DNA of 33,400 nt from Gloeocapsa sp. UFS-A4-WI-NPMV-4B04 (GTDB taxonomy: Bacteria; Cyanobacteriota; Cyanobacteriia; Cyanobacteriales; Chroococcidiopsidaceae). The stretch is from contig JAHHHE010000042.1 in the NCBI GenBank assembly GCA_019359535.1, forward strand, positions 1 to 33,400, read 5' to 3'. The notes below the pieces were generated by a model that worked only from the letters and a program-made list of their open reading frames with translations, had not been told where the DNA came from and did not search any database. Shown in pieces: positions 24,700 to 33,279 of this stretch (positions are counted from its first letter, which is position 1; the number at the start of each line of letters is the position of its first letter). Position numbers and translations under genes: made by a program.

Positions 24700-26052
24700 T
24701 TAATAATTTTGGGATTTGGCCAAATTAACAAATCTCGTTAAATTTGGATCGAACAAAAGCTTAACAACTCCAGTTGGGCCGTTACGATGTTTTGCTAGGA
24801 TTACTTCAGCAACATTTCTATCTGGAGAATCTGGATTATAGTAGGAATCCCTGTACAACATCATGACTAAATCCGCGTCTTGTTCAATCGAACCCGATTC
24901 TCTTAAATCAGACAACATGGGACGCTTATTAGTACGGGCTTCAACACCTCGACTTAGCTGAGAAAGAGCAATAATTGGAACATTAAGTTCACGGGCTAAA
25001 CCTTTAAGACTGCGCGTAATTTTTGACAATTCTTGCACGCGGTTATCGCCACTGCCTTCCATTAACTGCAAATAATCAATCAAAATCATGCCCATCTGTC
25101 TCCCTTGTTCTGCTTGAAGACGACGAGCCTGACTACGCATTTCTGTAACAGTAATATTTGCCGTATCGTCAACAAAAATCGGCATTTCAGACAGCATACC
25201 AATAGCGTGGCTTAATTGCGCCCACTCATTTTGGCTAACCCGCCCCGCCCGCAGACGATTACTCTCAATTCTAGCCTCACTAGATAACAATCGCTGTGCT
25301 AGTTGCTCCTTTGACATTTCTAAACTGAAGATAGCAACCGGAAGCTTGTGAAGAGCAGCGATTTGATAAGCAAGGTTAAGAGCAAAGCTAGTTTTTCCCA
25401 TTGATGGTCTACCAGCGACGATAATCAGATCAGAGCGCTGAAAACCGCCAGTCATGGCATCTAAATCATAAAAGTCGCAGGAAATCCCCGGAAGGGCAAT
25501 ATTCTGATGACGACTTTCAATATCCTGAAAAGTGTGAGTGAGGGTGTCAGAAACCGCAACTAAACCTTGCTGAGGACGCTCCTGAGTAATACTGAATACT
25601 TTTTGTTCTGCTTGATCGAGAACAAGTGGTAACTCTGTTTCTGTCTCGTAGCCGAGATGCACAATTTCGTTACCAGTTTTAATTAACTGGCGACGGAGGT
25701 ACTTATCCATCACTAGCGCCGCTAATGCGTCAATATTGACTGCTGACACAGTGCGATCTACTAGCTGCGCTAACTTGTTTTTGCCACCGATGCGTGTTAG
25801 TAAGTCGTGGTCAGTAAGCCAAGCCATGACGCTTAACAAATCTGTCGGCTTACCTTGAGTGTGGAGTTTTTGCGCCGCTTGGTAGATATCTTTGTGAGCG
25901 CTGATGTAAAAAGCTTCTGGAACTAGGCGATCGCTAACTCGGCTAATTCCTTCTGGATCTAGCAGAATACCTCCCAAAATAGCTTCTTCCGCCTCAATGT
26001 TTTGGGGAGGAAGGCGATCGCTGCCATTACCTTGAAAAGTTAGTTGCTGCAT
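24700..26052 (-). CDS. dnaB: Replicative DNA helicase DnaB
   Basis: This 450-aa hexameric helicase opens the replication fork. I place the start at ATG 26052 (MQQLTFQGNGSDRLPPQN). The frame stays open to 26139, but those 29 codons are repeat sequence. The N-terminal domain (about 20-120, NIEAEEAILGGILLDPEGI) is followed by the RecA-like motor. It has Walker A GRPSMGKTS, IFSLEMSKEQLAQRLL, Walker B MGMILIDYLQLM, LSQLSRGVEARTNKRP and DLRESGSIEQDADLVMMLYR. No intein is present, although cyanobacterial DnaB proteins often carry one. It is downstream of rplI on the same strand, an arrangement conserved in cyanobacteria. Confidence 0.95.
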   Translation of the reverse strand: MQQLTFQGNGSDRLPPQNIEAEEAILGGILLDPEGISRVSDRLVPEAFYISAHKDIYQAAQKLHTQGKPTDLLSVMAWLTDHDLLTRIGGKNKLAQLVDRTVSAVNIDALAALVMDKYLRRQLIKTGNEIVHLGYETETELPLVLDQAEQKVFSITQERPQQGLVAVSDTLTHTFQDIESRHQNIALPGISCDFYDLDAMTGGFQRSDLIIVAGRPSMGKTSFALNLAYQIAALHKLPVAIFSLEMSKEQLAQRLLSSEARIESNRLRAGRVSQNEWAQLSHAIGMLSEMPIFVDDTANITVTEMRSQARRLQAEQGRQMGMILIDYLQLMEGSGDNRVQELSKITRSLKGLARELNVPIIALSQLSRGVEARTNKRPMLSDLRESGSIEQDADLVMMLYRDSYYNPDSPDRNVAEVILAKHRNGPTGVVKLLFDPNLTRFVNLAKSQNY

Positions 26053-26139
26053 AAAGCAATTTAAAGAAGGGAGGTAGGGAAATTGGGAGATAGGGAGATA
26101 AGGAATTTTATCTGGCCCCTGATCCCTGACCCCTGTCAA
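26053..26139. repeat. G-rich low-complexity repeat between rplI and dnaB
   Basis: Plus-strand phrases such as GGGAGGTAGGGAAATTGGG, AGATAGGGAGATAAGG and TGGCCCCTGATCCCTGACC mark a relative of the other G-rich inserts. It fills the gap between the two genes and stays in frame with dnaB, adding a spurious 29-codon extension. Confidence 0.7.
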
Positions 26140-26142
26140 TGA

Positions 26143-26601
26143 CTATTCCGGGACTACTTGAATATCTACTACTGCCGTAACTTCAGGATAAAGCTTGATT
26201 TGGGCTTGGTAAGTACCAGTTTGGCTGATATCAGGTAAAGTAATACCGCGCCGATCTACTTCTTGATTGATCGCTTGCTGAACCAAGGCTGCAACTTCGC
26301 GGTCAGTTACCGTACCAAAAATAGCATTTTCTTCACCTACCTGCTTGGCTATAGTGAAGCTGCCAATTTTCTCCAAAGCGGCTTTGAGTTCTTGAGCTTG
26401 TTGCTTCAATTCCAATTGACGCTGCCGTTCTTGCTCTCTTCTACGTTCAACTTGCTTGAGAATACCCGCAGTTGCATTAACCGCCAATTTTTGGGGAATT
26501 AGATAATTACGAGCATAGCCAGGAGCGACTTCAACCAGATCGCCTAATCTGCCTAGCTTACTGACATCTTGATTCAAAACTAATTGCACTCGTTTCGCCA
26601 T
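26143..26601 (-). CDS. rplI: Large-subunit ribosomal protein bL9
   Basis: This 152-aa protein is of standard length. The N-terminal rRNA-binding domain ([36 protein letters not shown], about 1-36) is joined by the long connecting helix (about 40-75, rich in Arg/Gln/Glu) to the C-terminal domain ([30 protein letters not shown]). It stabilises the L1 stalk base of the ribosome. dnaB follows after a 90-bp repeat-filled gap and is probably cotranscribed. Confidence 0.95.
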   Translation of the reverse strand: MAKRVQLVLNQDVSKLGRLGDLVEVAPGYARNYLIPQKLAVNATAGILKQVERRREQERQRQLELKQQAQELKAALEKIGSFTIAKQVGEENAIFGTVTDREVAALVQQAINQEVDRRGITLPDISQTGTYQAQIKLYPEVTAVVDIQVVPE

Positions 26602-26916
26602 TGTCTTTCTGTATAGGGTTTCAACTGCCTGAGTTTAAGGCAGAAGGGTTTACTAGCTGTCGTAGACTAGCCTTCTAATTTAGTCTACCAATGCCTAAAG
26701 ATGAGGTAGAATTTTCTATGGTAACGCACATTGAAGAGCGATGCCTTCTGCCGGCTACCCTACGGAAATGCCAAGGGTGAACGCCTACGCAAGTATTATC
26801 CTAAACAAACTGAGATTTGGTAGATGCTTCCTGCTGGCTTTTGCTTTATTTGAACTTTAGACAAAACGATCTTAGTCAGGTACGCGGTTAAGATGCATCA
26901 CCTACCGTGTTCTTTA
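26602..26916. other. Gene-free stretch with a decayed GC-rich repeat (26738-26790)
   Basis: This stretch holds the rplI upstream region and, at 26738-26790, a degenerate dispersed repeat (GCGATGCCTTCTGCCGGCTA, then CCCTACGGAAATGCC and GAACGCCTACGC). Stop codons break all frames, and I see no RNA gene. Confidence 0.5.
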
Positions 26917-27202
26917 CTAATCCTGTCCTAACTGAACATTATGCTTATTCTTCCAAAATCCAAAGACAATATTATGATTAATGCCACTGACTCTTTCAAT
27001 CCCACGAAATCCTATGCCATTGAGATACATTTTTAAGCAAATCTGTTGGGCATCGTCACTTTAGCCTTTTTCGTCGTAAAATTCCACAAATTGGCGACCA
27101 CAATGTTTGCAAATATAGTTCTGCTTGCCTCGGCGACAAACGTTTTTAGTGATTTGAGTTAAAAAGCATTTAGGGCATTCCATACTCCTATTATGCAACA
27201 CC
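26917..27202 (-). pseudogene. IS1-family transposase remnant (InsA-like N-terminus), nonsense-mutated
   Basis: Reading from ATG 27183 gives MECPKC, KNVCRRGKQNYICKHCGRQF and FYDEKG, then TAA. The frame goes on with SDDAQQICLKMYLNGIGFR, GIERVSGINHN and stops at 26917-26919 after 88 codons. CPxC ... CxxCGRQF is the zinc finger of IS1-type InsA proteins, and YLNGIGFRGIERV is its helix-turn-helix. In relatives the codon after KG is Tyr (TAT/TAC), so TAA is probably a one-base nonsense change. The InsB catalytic part is gone. GGTGTTGCA (27202-27194, minus strand), 11 bp before the ATG, is a plausible left terminal repeat. No right end was found. Confidence 0.75.
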
Positions 27203-27397
27203 TAAAATCGAGCTAATGTTACTTTCGTACCAGTATACAAGGCTACATAAAACATTTAAAAAATATTTAGAAGTCTTTTCCTAAATAAATTTTGAATAAA
27301 GCCTTTATAAAGAATTAGGTGGAGCTATATAAACTTTAAACCTATTGTGATATAAATAGCTTGAATCCTATTATGTAGAAATTCATACATTAACTAT

Positions 27398-28267
27398 ATG
27401 GGAATGCCTAACTTCCTAATTATAGGTGCGCAAAAAGCTGGAACAACAGCACTCTATTCCTTTTTAAAGCAGCACCCGCAAATTTATATGAGTCCTATTA
27501 AAGAACCCCATTTTTTTACCTACGAAGGTGAAAAACTAGATTATTTAAAGCCTGTAGTAATTACTAACATTGAAGACTACTGCAACCTGTTCCAAGAAGT
27601 CTCAAAGGGAATAGTTATGGGTGAGGCATCTCCTTCTTATATTTATAGTCCGAGAGCTCCTGAACGTATACAGCACTATATACCCGAGGCGAAACTGATC
27701 GCTATTCTTCGCCATCCAGCTGAGAGAGCATATTCAAACTTTATATTCAATATTCAGCGCGGTAATGAGCCACTTAAGGACTTTGCTCAAGCACTGCGAG
27801 AGGAGGAAACGCGGATATCCAATAACTCGGGTTTTCGTTGGCACTATAAGCATAAAGGGTTTTACTATACGCAAATGAAGCGCTATTTCGATAGGTTTGA
27901 TCGGAGTCAGATTAGAGTCTATCTTTACGAGGATCTGAACACCAATCTTGTTAGCGTGCTACAGAGCATTTTTCAATTTCTTGGTGTAGACGAAACGTTT
28001 ATGCCAGATGTGTCCCATAAGTCCAACGTATCCCTTGTTCCCAAAAATGAAACTATACATATTTTAGTGACAAGGCTGAACTCGGCAAAACGAGTTCTCA
28101 AGCTGTACCTTCCAGAGCGATTTCAGGCTTACATTAAGAGCCAAATCTTTGACAAGCCACCTCCACTTCCACCTGAGATTCGCAGACAATTAATCGATGT
28201 GTACCGGGAAGATATCTTGCAGCTGCAAGATCTTATTCAGCAGGATCTCTCAAGCTGGCTGGAATAA
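27398..28267 (+). CDS. Sulfotransferase family protein (PAPS-dependent)
   Basis: This intact 289-aa protein has the 5'-phosphosulfate loop at the very start (NFLIIGAQKAGTTALYSFL, about 4-22), followed by HPQIYMSPIKEPHFF. The 3'-phosphate motif is AILRHPAERAYSNF (about 104-117). The catalytic base is unassigned, and WHYKHKGFYYTQMKRYFDRF and VYLYEDL fit the family's later helices. Such bacterial enzymes move sulfate from PAPS to sugars, lipids or small molecules; the acceptor is unknown. A second start codon 6 bp downstream (MPNFLI) is equally likely. The gene is AT-rich, flanked by an IS1 remnant and a pseudogene, and has no HIP1 site that I could find, which suggests acquisition by transfer. 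Confidence 0.88.
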   Translation: MGMPNFLIIGAQKAGTTALYSFLKQHPQIYMSPIKEPHFFTYEGEKLDYLKPVVITNIEDYCNLFQEVSKGIVMGEASPSYIYSPRAPERIQHYIPEAKLIAILRHPAERAYSNFIFNIQRGNEPLKDFAQALREEETRISNNSGFRWHYKHKGFYYTQMKRYFDRFDRSQIRVYLYEDLNTNLVSVLQSIFQFLGVDETFMPDVSHKSNVSLVPKNETIHILVTRLNSAKRVLKLYLPERFQAYIKSQIFDKPPPLPPEIRRQLIDVYREDILQLQDLIQQDLSSWLE

Positions 28268-28432
28268 TAGTGATCTTCGCTATGAAAAGCAGAACAGTAA
28301 ATTAGTTGTAGAATTACAGCCTGTTTCTGTAGAAATTCGCTACATCATCATGAAGACTAATCTCAACTTAGATTAGCCCACTAATGAGTCCACGACACGA
28401 ACAACAATGCCAAAAAAGAAAATTAAACATGA

Positions 28433-29733
28433 GTAATCAGTAAATTAGAAATATCTTCAAGTTATGAGCAAGATAAAACTTTATTAATTATTGTTAGAAA
28501 TAACTTACTAAGGTCAGAAGATAGTGGCTATAGTTGGCAAAGAATAGTGAAAGGCTTAGATAACAGATATCTTTTGTCTTCCTTGGTTATTTCTTCTGCT
28601 CATTAAATAAATTTCTATTTTGATTATCAGACGGAGATGGCATATACAAGTCACAGAATAAAGGTCACTCATGGTTTAAAGTTAACAATAGACTTCGTAG
28701 CTTAAATATTGGCATATTATCTATTTCTGCTGATTATACTAATGACAAAATTGTTTTGGTTGCTGGAACTAAAAAGGGACTCTACAGGACAAAAAACGGC
28801 GGTGAAAGTTGGTATCAAGTTATAGATGGCAATGACCAAATCACTGCCATAGCTTCTTTCCCTGATCAGAAAGGGTATATACTTTTTGGTGATCGTAAAG
28901 GTCTTTTATACCTTTCTACTGACAGCAGTGATGTTTGGAAGCAACATTTTCAAATTGCAAATAGCGGTGCTATTACAGCTGTTTGGAAGGGAAGAGGTAA
29001 ACAGGTATAATCTCTAGTTATATCACCAAATTTTTCATTTGATAAAACACTATATGCAAGTGTTTTCGGCGGTGAAGGAGTATATAAATGAGTTGATAGA
29101 GGTGACACATGGCAACCTGTAAGTAACGGTATTGCATTTAGAAAGGAAGGTATTAAGTTAGTTATTTCACCTTATTACAAAGTAGATAAAACTATTTTCG
29201 CTGGTACTGTAGGAGGACTTTTTAAAACAACAGATGCAGGTAAAAGTTGGATAAAATTAGCAGGTTCTGATTATGGTAGTGATGGTTATATAGAAGCTAT
29301 GGCAATATTGCCAAATTACCAAAGCGATCAGACATTTATTATTAATGTTAAAGGGAGAGGATTATTTAAAACTATGAAAGGTGGGGAGACCTTTGCCCAA
29401 ATTGGTATTGACTTGATAAATAACAATCATTCTTTATCTAATATGGACAAATTTCCACCAGCATCTGCCCCAATTAAATTTTCACCATCCTATGCAATTG
29501 ACAACACGATTTATGGCTCATTTGCGGAAGAACTTTTTCAATCCACAGACGGTGGCAATACCTGGAAAATTATTACAATGCCAATCAGATATGAGGACAG
29601 CAGAAAAAATGTTGTTGGTCTCATCCAGCTTTTGAGTGATCTAGTTGGAGGTGTAGTTATTACGGCAGCAGCGGCGATAAGTGGTTTGGGTGCTTATTAC
29701 CTCTTAAAGATAAAGCTAAAACACCTGAAGTAA
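28433..29733 (+). pseudogene. Decayed BNR/Asp-box beta-propeller with a C-terminal membrane helix
   Basis: Fragments in register spell eight Asp-box blades: LLRSEDSGYSW, GIYKSQNKGHSW, GLYRTKNGGESW, LYLSTDSSDVW, GVYK-stop-VDRGDTW, GLFKTTDAGKSW, GLFKTMKGGETF and ELFQSTDGGNTW. These come with spacers like ISPNFSFDKTLYASVFGG. The family resembles sialidase/YCF48-type propellers. A frameshift with a TAA lies at about 28603-28627, and in-frame stops are TAA 29008-29010 and TGA 29089-29091. No start codon is recognisable. The last 40 codons form a hydrophobic helix and a short basic tail (LGAYYLLKIKLKHLK), so the intact protein was membrane-tethered. It lies 165 bp after the sulfotransferase on the same strand; whether they once worked together is unknown. 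The 165-bp gap between them shows nothing else. Confidence 0.8.
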
Positions 29734-29852
29734 TTAAAGTGAGAGAAGTCGTTAAAGTTATCGCCGTTGATTTCGCCTTTACGACCAGAATTAAGTTATT
29801 CGGGCTGCTATTTCTATGCGTATAGACTTAAGTGAACGAGACGCTGGAAGCT

Positions 29853-30626
29853 CTAAAACCGATCTTTCATTCCCCTTAAACGGGCAAAAGTTTGCACTGG
29901 TTCATAACTTTTCACGGCTGATTGTAATGTAGGCTGGTCCCAGCGCAAAAACGGGTTTGTGCGCTTCTCCACCTCCAGCATTGAGGGTATAGTTGCTTGG
30001 GATTTACTACGAACAGCCTTAACTTCAGTAAACCGAGATTTTAGTTCTAGGTTACTGCTATCAACAGTAAGGGCAAATTGCAGATTTTTTAAAGTGTATT
30101 CGTGAGCGCACCAGACTCTCGTATTGTCGGGTAAACTTCTGAGTTTACTGAGAGAATCGACCATTTGAACCGGGTTCCCTTCAAGTAAGCGACCACAGCC
30201 ACCAGCAAATAATGTGTCGCCACAGAATAATTCCCCTGTTTCGCCTGCTTGTTCAGGTTCAAAGTAGTAGGCAATGTGAGCGCGGGTATGTCCGGGAACG
30301 AATAAAACTTCCGCCTCACGGTTAGCAAACTGAACGCGATCGCCTTCTTGCAAAAATACTTGTTGTCCGTGAATTCTCCCCCGATCTTCTGCTCCTCCAT
30401 AAACTTTGGCTTGTTTAAAGTGTTGCAGTAGTTTTGAGTTACCACCAATATGATCGATATGATGATGGGTGTTAAAAATTGCCACCAAATGAGCTTTCAG
30501 TTCTGCAAGTCGCTCTAAGACTGGTTCAGCCTCTGCTGGATCGACAACGGCGGCAATATTTTGTTGAGGATCATGTAGTAAAAAAATATAATTATCAGAA
30601 AGTGCTGGAATCAGCGTTATTTGCAT
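29853..30626 (-). CDS. gloB: Hydroxyacylglutathione hydrolase (glyoxalase II)
   Basis: This 257-aa metallo-beta-lactamase-fold enzyme hydrolyses S-lactoylglutathione to lactate and glutathione, completing methylglyoxal detoxification. The start is [19 protein letters not shown]. Metal ligands are H54, H56, D58 and H59 in [11 protein letters not shown], then H113 (GHTRAHI), D138 ([12 protein letters not shown]) and the H of [12 protein letters not shown]. The C-terminal part has the family's helical substrate-binding domain with [11 protein letters not shown]. It stands alone on the minus strand. Confidence 0.93.
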   Translation of the reverse strand: MQITLIPALSDNYIFLLHDPQQNIAAVVDPAEAEPVLERLAELKAHLVAIFNTHHHIDHIGGNSKLLQHFKQAKVYGGAEDRGRIHGQQVFLQEGDRVQFANREAEVLFVPGHTRAHIAYYFEPEQAGETGELFCGDTLFAGGCGRLLEGNPVQMVDSLSKLRSLPDNTRVWCAHEYTLKNLQFALTVDSSNLELKSRFTEVKAVRSKSQATIPSMLEVEKRTNPFLRWDQPTLQSAVKSYEPVQTFARLRGMKDRF

Positions 30627-30682
30627 TCTGTGTTTGTCTGCCTCAATTTAACTACTCGCAATTCCATCTTGTAATTATAATT

Positions 30683-31054
30683 TCACTGCCAGGAATCCAA
30701 ATCTAGAGATTGAAATCCTTTTTGTTCTACTAAAGCAAACATACTTCCCAGTTGATACCAAACTAGGAAGCCAATTAATAAAGTCACTGGGATAGCAACT
30801 GCATAAGAAAGCCAACCTGTAAAGCCAAAAATTTCTAACCCTGAAACAAGAAAAAGAAAAACACCAGCAGAAATGCCTAAGAACGGAATTAGCAATTGTC
30901 CTGTTCGCAATTGACTTTTTACATTTGCAGCGCGATCGCTTGACCATTTCTGCACAATTTGTTTTAGCGTCGCTGCAAACGCTGTCCCACAAGCTAACGA
31001 AATTAGCAAACCGATAACTAGCAAAAAATACGACGGTTCTGAATAGTAAGACAT
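30683..31054 (-). CDS. Small integral membrane protein, cyanobacterial, function unknown
   Basis: I do not recognise this 123-aa protein. I place the start at ATG 31054 (MSYYSEPSYFLLVIG); the frame is open a further 21 codons through a G-rich repeat. Three membrane helices are clear: about 8-28, about 51-71 and about 76-98. Helices 1 and 2 are linked by a cytosolic helix (ATLKQIVQKWSSDRAANVKSQL). The C-terminal tail (EQKGFQSLDLDSW) is polar. No catalytic motif is seen. It lies between gloB and the ABC1-kinase gene on the same strand, but gaps of 56 and 125 bp leave operon membership open. Confidence 0.7.
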   Translation of the reverse strand: MSYYSEPSYFLLVIGLLISLACGTAFAATLKQIVQKWSSDRAANVKSQLRTGQLLIPFLGISAGVFLFLVSGLEIFGFTGWLSYAVAIPVTLLIGFLVWYQLGSMFALVEQKGFQSLDLDSWQ

Positions 31055-31116
31055 GGGGAGATGGGGGGATTGAGAGACGGGGAGCATTCTTAGCAGGGGA
31101 GCAGGGGAAAACTCCA
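31055..31116. repeat. G-rich low-complexity repeat upstream of the 123-aa membrane protein gene
   Basis: The plus strand reads GGGGAGATGGGGGGATTGAG, then GACGGGGAGCATTC and GCAGGGGAGCAGGGG. It directly abuts the start codon and would form the 5' leader of the transcript, as at dnaB. Confidence 0.75.
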
Positions 31117-31179
31117 CTGTCCACCTAGACTAAGGCAGTATACCTAAGTCTGGAGTTTGGATTCAATAACGTTGCTGTT

Positions 31180-32868
31180 TTAGTTTTGCTGTTGAAATCT
31201 CAAAACTGCTGTGGGTAGAATTGCAGCTGTTCGCTCTTTGGATAACTCTGTCAATGCTTCGAGCGCAACGTTAAATAAACGGTTCGGTTTTAATTCATCT
31301 TTAACTAAATCCCAAAGCCGTTGAACTTCTGCTGTGTGCAGGCGATCGTCCTCAGTTAATGCCAAAACTAGCTGCTGTCTGAGAAACTTACCTTCATCAG
31401 AAAGAAGATATTGGAGTCCTAGCTGCGCTGTAGGCAACAGATCGAAGTTTTCATCAGAACGGGCGATCGCAATCAAGTCTTCCAACCTTTGCCACTGAAA
31501 TTTACCATCTTTGAACAATAAATTAAGCAGCCGTCGCCTTAATTCTGGGGTTTCTCCTGTTAATAACCGCCGCGCTACGTAGGGATAAGCTACCTCAACA
31601 ATTTTGAAATTGGGGTTAAGACTCAGCGCAATTCCTTCTTGCGTCACTAGGGAACGAATGATCAAGGCAAACTTGGCGGGAACTCGGAAAGGATATTCAT
31701 ACATCAACTCCGAGAAGGAATCTGTGATGCTTTTGAAGTTAAAACTGCTTACACTTTGACCGATCGCATTTCCTAGTACAGCTTCTAAGGCAGGTACAAT
31801 TGGGCGAATATCTGTGTCTGGAGTCAGAAACCCTAGCTTCACAAAATCAGCAGCCAAATCGGTATAGTCTCTGTTAACTAGATGCACAATTGCATCGACC
31901 AAGGTTTCTTTTGTCAATTCATCTAGCTGATCCATCATCCCAAAATCAATATATGCCATGCGACCATCTGGGAGGGCAAACAAATTACCCGGATGCGGAT
32001 CAGCATGAAAGAACCCGTATTCCAATAGCTGTTGTAAACCTGCTGTAACCCCGACTTGAATTAAGGTATCTGTATTAAGTCCTGCTGCTGTGATACTTTT
32101 TGTATCTGTGAGTTTAAATCCGTTAATCCACTCTAAAGTTAATACACGAGTTGCACAAAACCGCCAGTAAATAGCTGGAACTTTAACATGAGGATCGTTG
32201 CGGAAGTTAGTAGCAAATTTTTCCGCGTTGCGACCTTCATTGAGATAGTCAATTTCTTCAAATAGCTTTGTGCCAAATTCATCCACAATCAATGTCAAAT
32301 CGTGACCCAGGTTTAAAGGCAACCAGGGAGCTAACCAACCTGCTGCCCACCGCATTAAATAAAGGTCGAGTGTCAATACAGGTCGTAAGTTAGGACGCTG
32401 TACTTTTACAGCAACTTCTTCGCCGTTGTGCAGGCGCGCTCGATATACCTGACCTAAGCTTGCTGCTGCTATAGGATCTGGCGAGATTTCACTAAATACT
32501 TCTGTAACCGAGCGTTGTAGCTCAGTTTCTATAATCCCGAAGGCGATCGCGTTATTAAATGGTGGTAGCTGGTCTTGCAGCTTAATAAGTTCATCTAAGT
32601 AATCTTTTGTGATCAGATCAGGTCTTGTAGAGAGAGCTTGACCGACTTTAATAAACGTTGGACCAAGACGGGTGAGCAATTGCCGTAACTGCGTGGCTCG
32701 TTTGAGCTTATTCTGCTCAACTTTGTCTAGCCATTCATCCCACTTGAGATTAAGAATAAATCCCGTAAAGCTCCAGATAATTGTGAAAGCCCGCCAGAAA
32801 ACAAGCCAGGGACGATAGCGGTAGTGTTGAGCGATTACTTTTGGATTATATGACTGATGCTGCCCCAC
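31180..32868 (-). CDS. ABC1-family (AarF/UbiB/ABC1K) atypical kinase
   Basis: This 562-aa protein has all ABC1K marks in order: the KxGQ motif (TFIKVGQALSTRPDL, about 70-84), the Ala-rich nucleotide loop AAASLGQVYRARL, VAVKVQRP with the ATP Lys, and the ExD motif LFEEIDYLNEGRNA. These are followed by HADPHPGNLF and the metal-binding DFGMMDQL. Length and C-terminal helices match plastid/cyanobacterial ABC1K proteins. Family members regulate prenylquinone synthesis and, in phototrophs, tocopherol/plastoquinone metabolism and photoprotection. Most act as ATPases or small-molecule-handling proteins, not classical protein kinases. No signal peptide; probably peripheral at membranes. Monocistronic by its spacing. 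Confidence 0.9.
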   Translation of the reverse strand: MGQHQSYNPKVIAQHYRYRPWLVFWRAFTIIWSFTGFILNLKWDEWLDKVEQNKLKRATQLRQLLTRLGPTFIKVGQALSTRPDLITKDYLDELIKLQDQLPPFNNAIAFGIIETELQRSVTEVFSEISPDPIAAASLGQVYRARLHNGEEVAVKVQRPNLRPVLTLDLYLMRWAAGWLAPWLPLNLGHDLTLIVDEFGTKLFEEIDYLNEGRNAEKFATNFRNDPHVKVPAIYWRFCATRVLTLEWINGFKLTDTKSITAAGLNTDTLIQVGVTAGLQQLLEYGFFHADPHPGNLFALPDGRMAYIDFGMMDQLDELTKETLVDAIVHLVNRDYTDLAADFVKLGFLTPDTDIRPIVPALEAVLGNAIGQSVSSFNFKSITDSFSELMYEYPFRVPAKFALIIRSLVTQEGIALSLNPNFKIVEVAYPYVARRLLTGETPELRRRLLNLLFKDGKFQWQRLEDLIAIARSDENFDLLPTAQLGLQYLLSDEGKFLRQQLVLALTEDDRLHTAEVQRLWDLVKDELKPNRLFNVALEALTELSKERTAAILPTAVLRFQQQN

Positions 32869-33279
32869 GTCTTAATTTGCCTCTTAACCTGTTAAGTTAT
32901 ACTTTTATTTTCTAATCAGCGCCAACCATAAAAGTTACCACTTGAAGTTAGTAACTGTTGTTGATCTAGCGACTTTTATTCAGCGTTGTATTTAATTTAT
33001 TCAACTAAACTTAGTAACTATTTTTATCTTTTTGTTAATTCTATTATATAAGACTGCAAAGACTTATTAAAAAAACTTAAGGAAGCAAAAGGAGATAATA
33101 CAAGGGCTAGAGAGAATTGATCCCAACTTGGATTCAACTGTAAAGATTAATAGGCTAGAGCTTCCCCTGCACCTCTACACGGGTGTGATCACAAACAGTT
33201 GGTACAAAATCTGGATAACACTTTTGACAGGGAAAGCTTTGAGAATCTAGAGTTTAAGTGGTTTGGAAGAAGACTTATC
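32869..33279. other. Gene-free stretch: ABC1K upstream region and exon-side flank of the intron
   Basis: The first 200 bp are AT-rich and must hold the ABC1K promoter. No frame over 40 codons looks coding. The last 20 bp (GGTTTGGAAGAAGACTTATC) precede the intron-like GTGCGA and would contain its intron-binding sites, but I cannot tell what gene, if any, was interrupted. Confidence 0.4.

Noticed and set aside
24700-26052. Intein in DnaB
   Set aside because: The Walker A region and the other usual insertion points are continuous and the protein has normal length.
26053-26139. N-terminal extension of DnaB
   Set aside because: The 29 codons are encoded by G-rich repeat sequence; the conserved protein begins at the ATG at 26052.
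30089-30448. 119-codon frame inside gloB
   Set aside because: gloB has all catalytic residues in its own frame, so this is a shadow.
30675-31124. Alternative 149-codon frame over the 123-aa membrane protein gene
   Set aside because: It is rich in Ser/Cys/Phe with no coherent pattern, whereas the other frame gives clean membrane helices.
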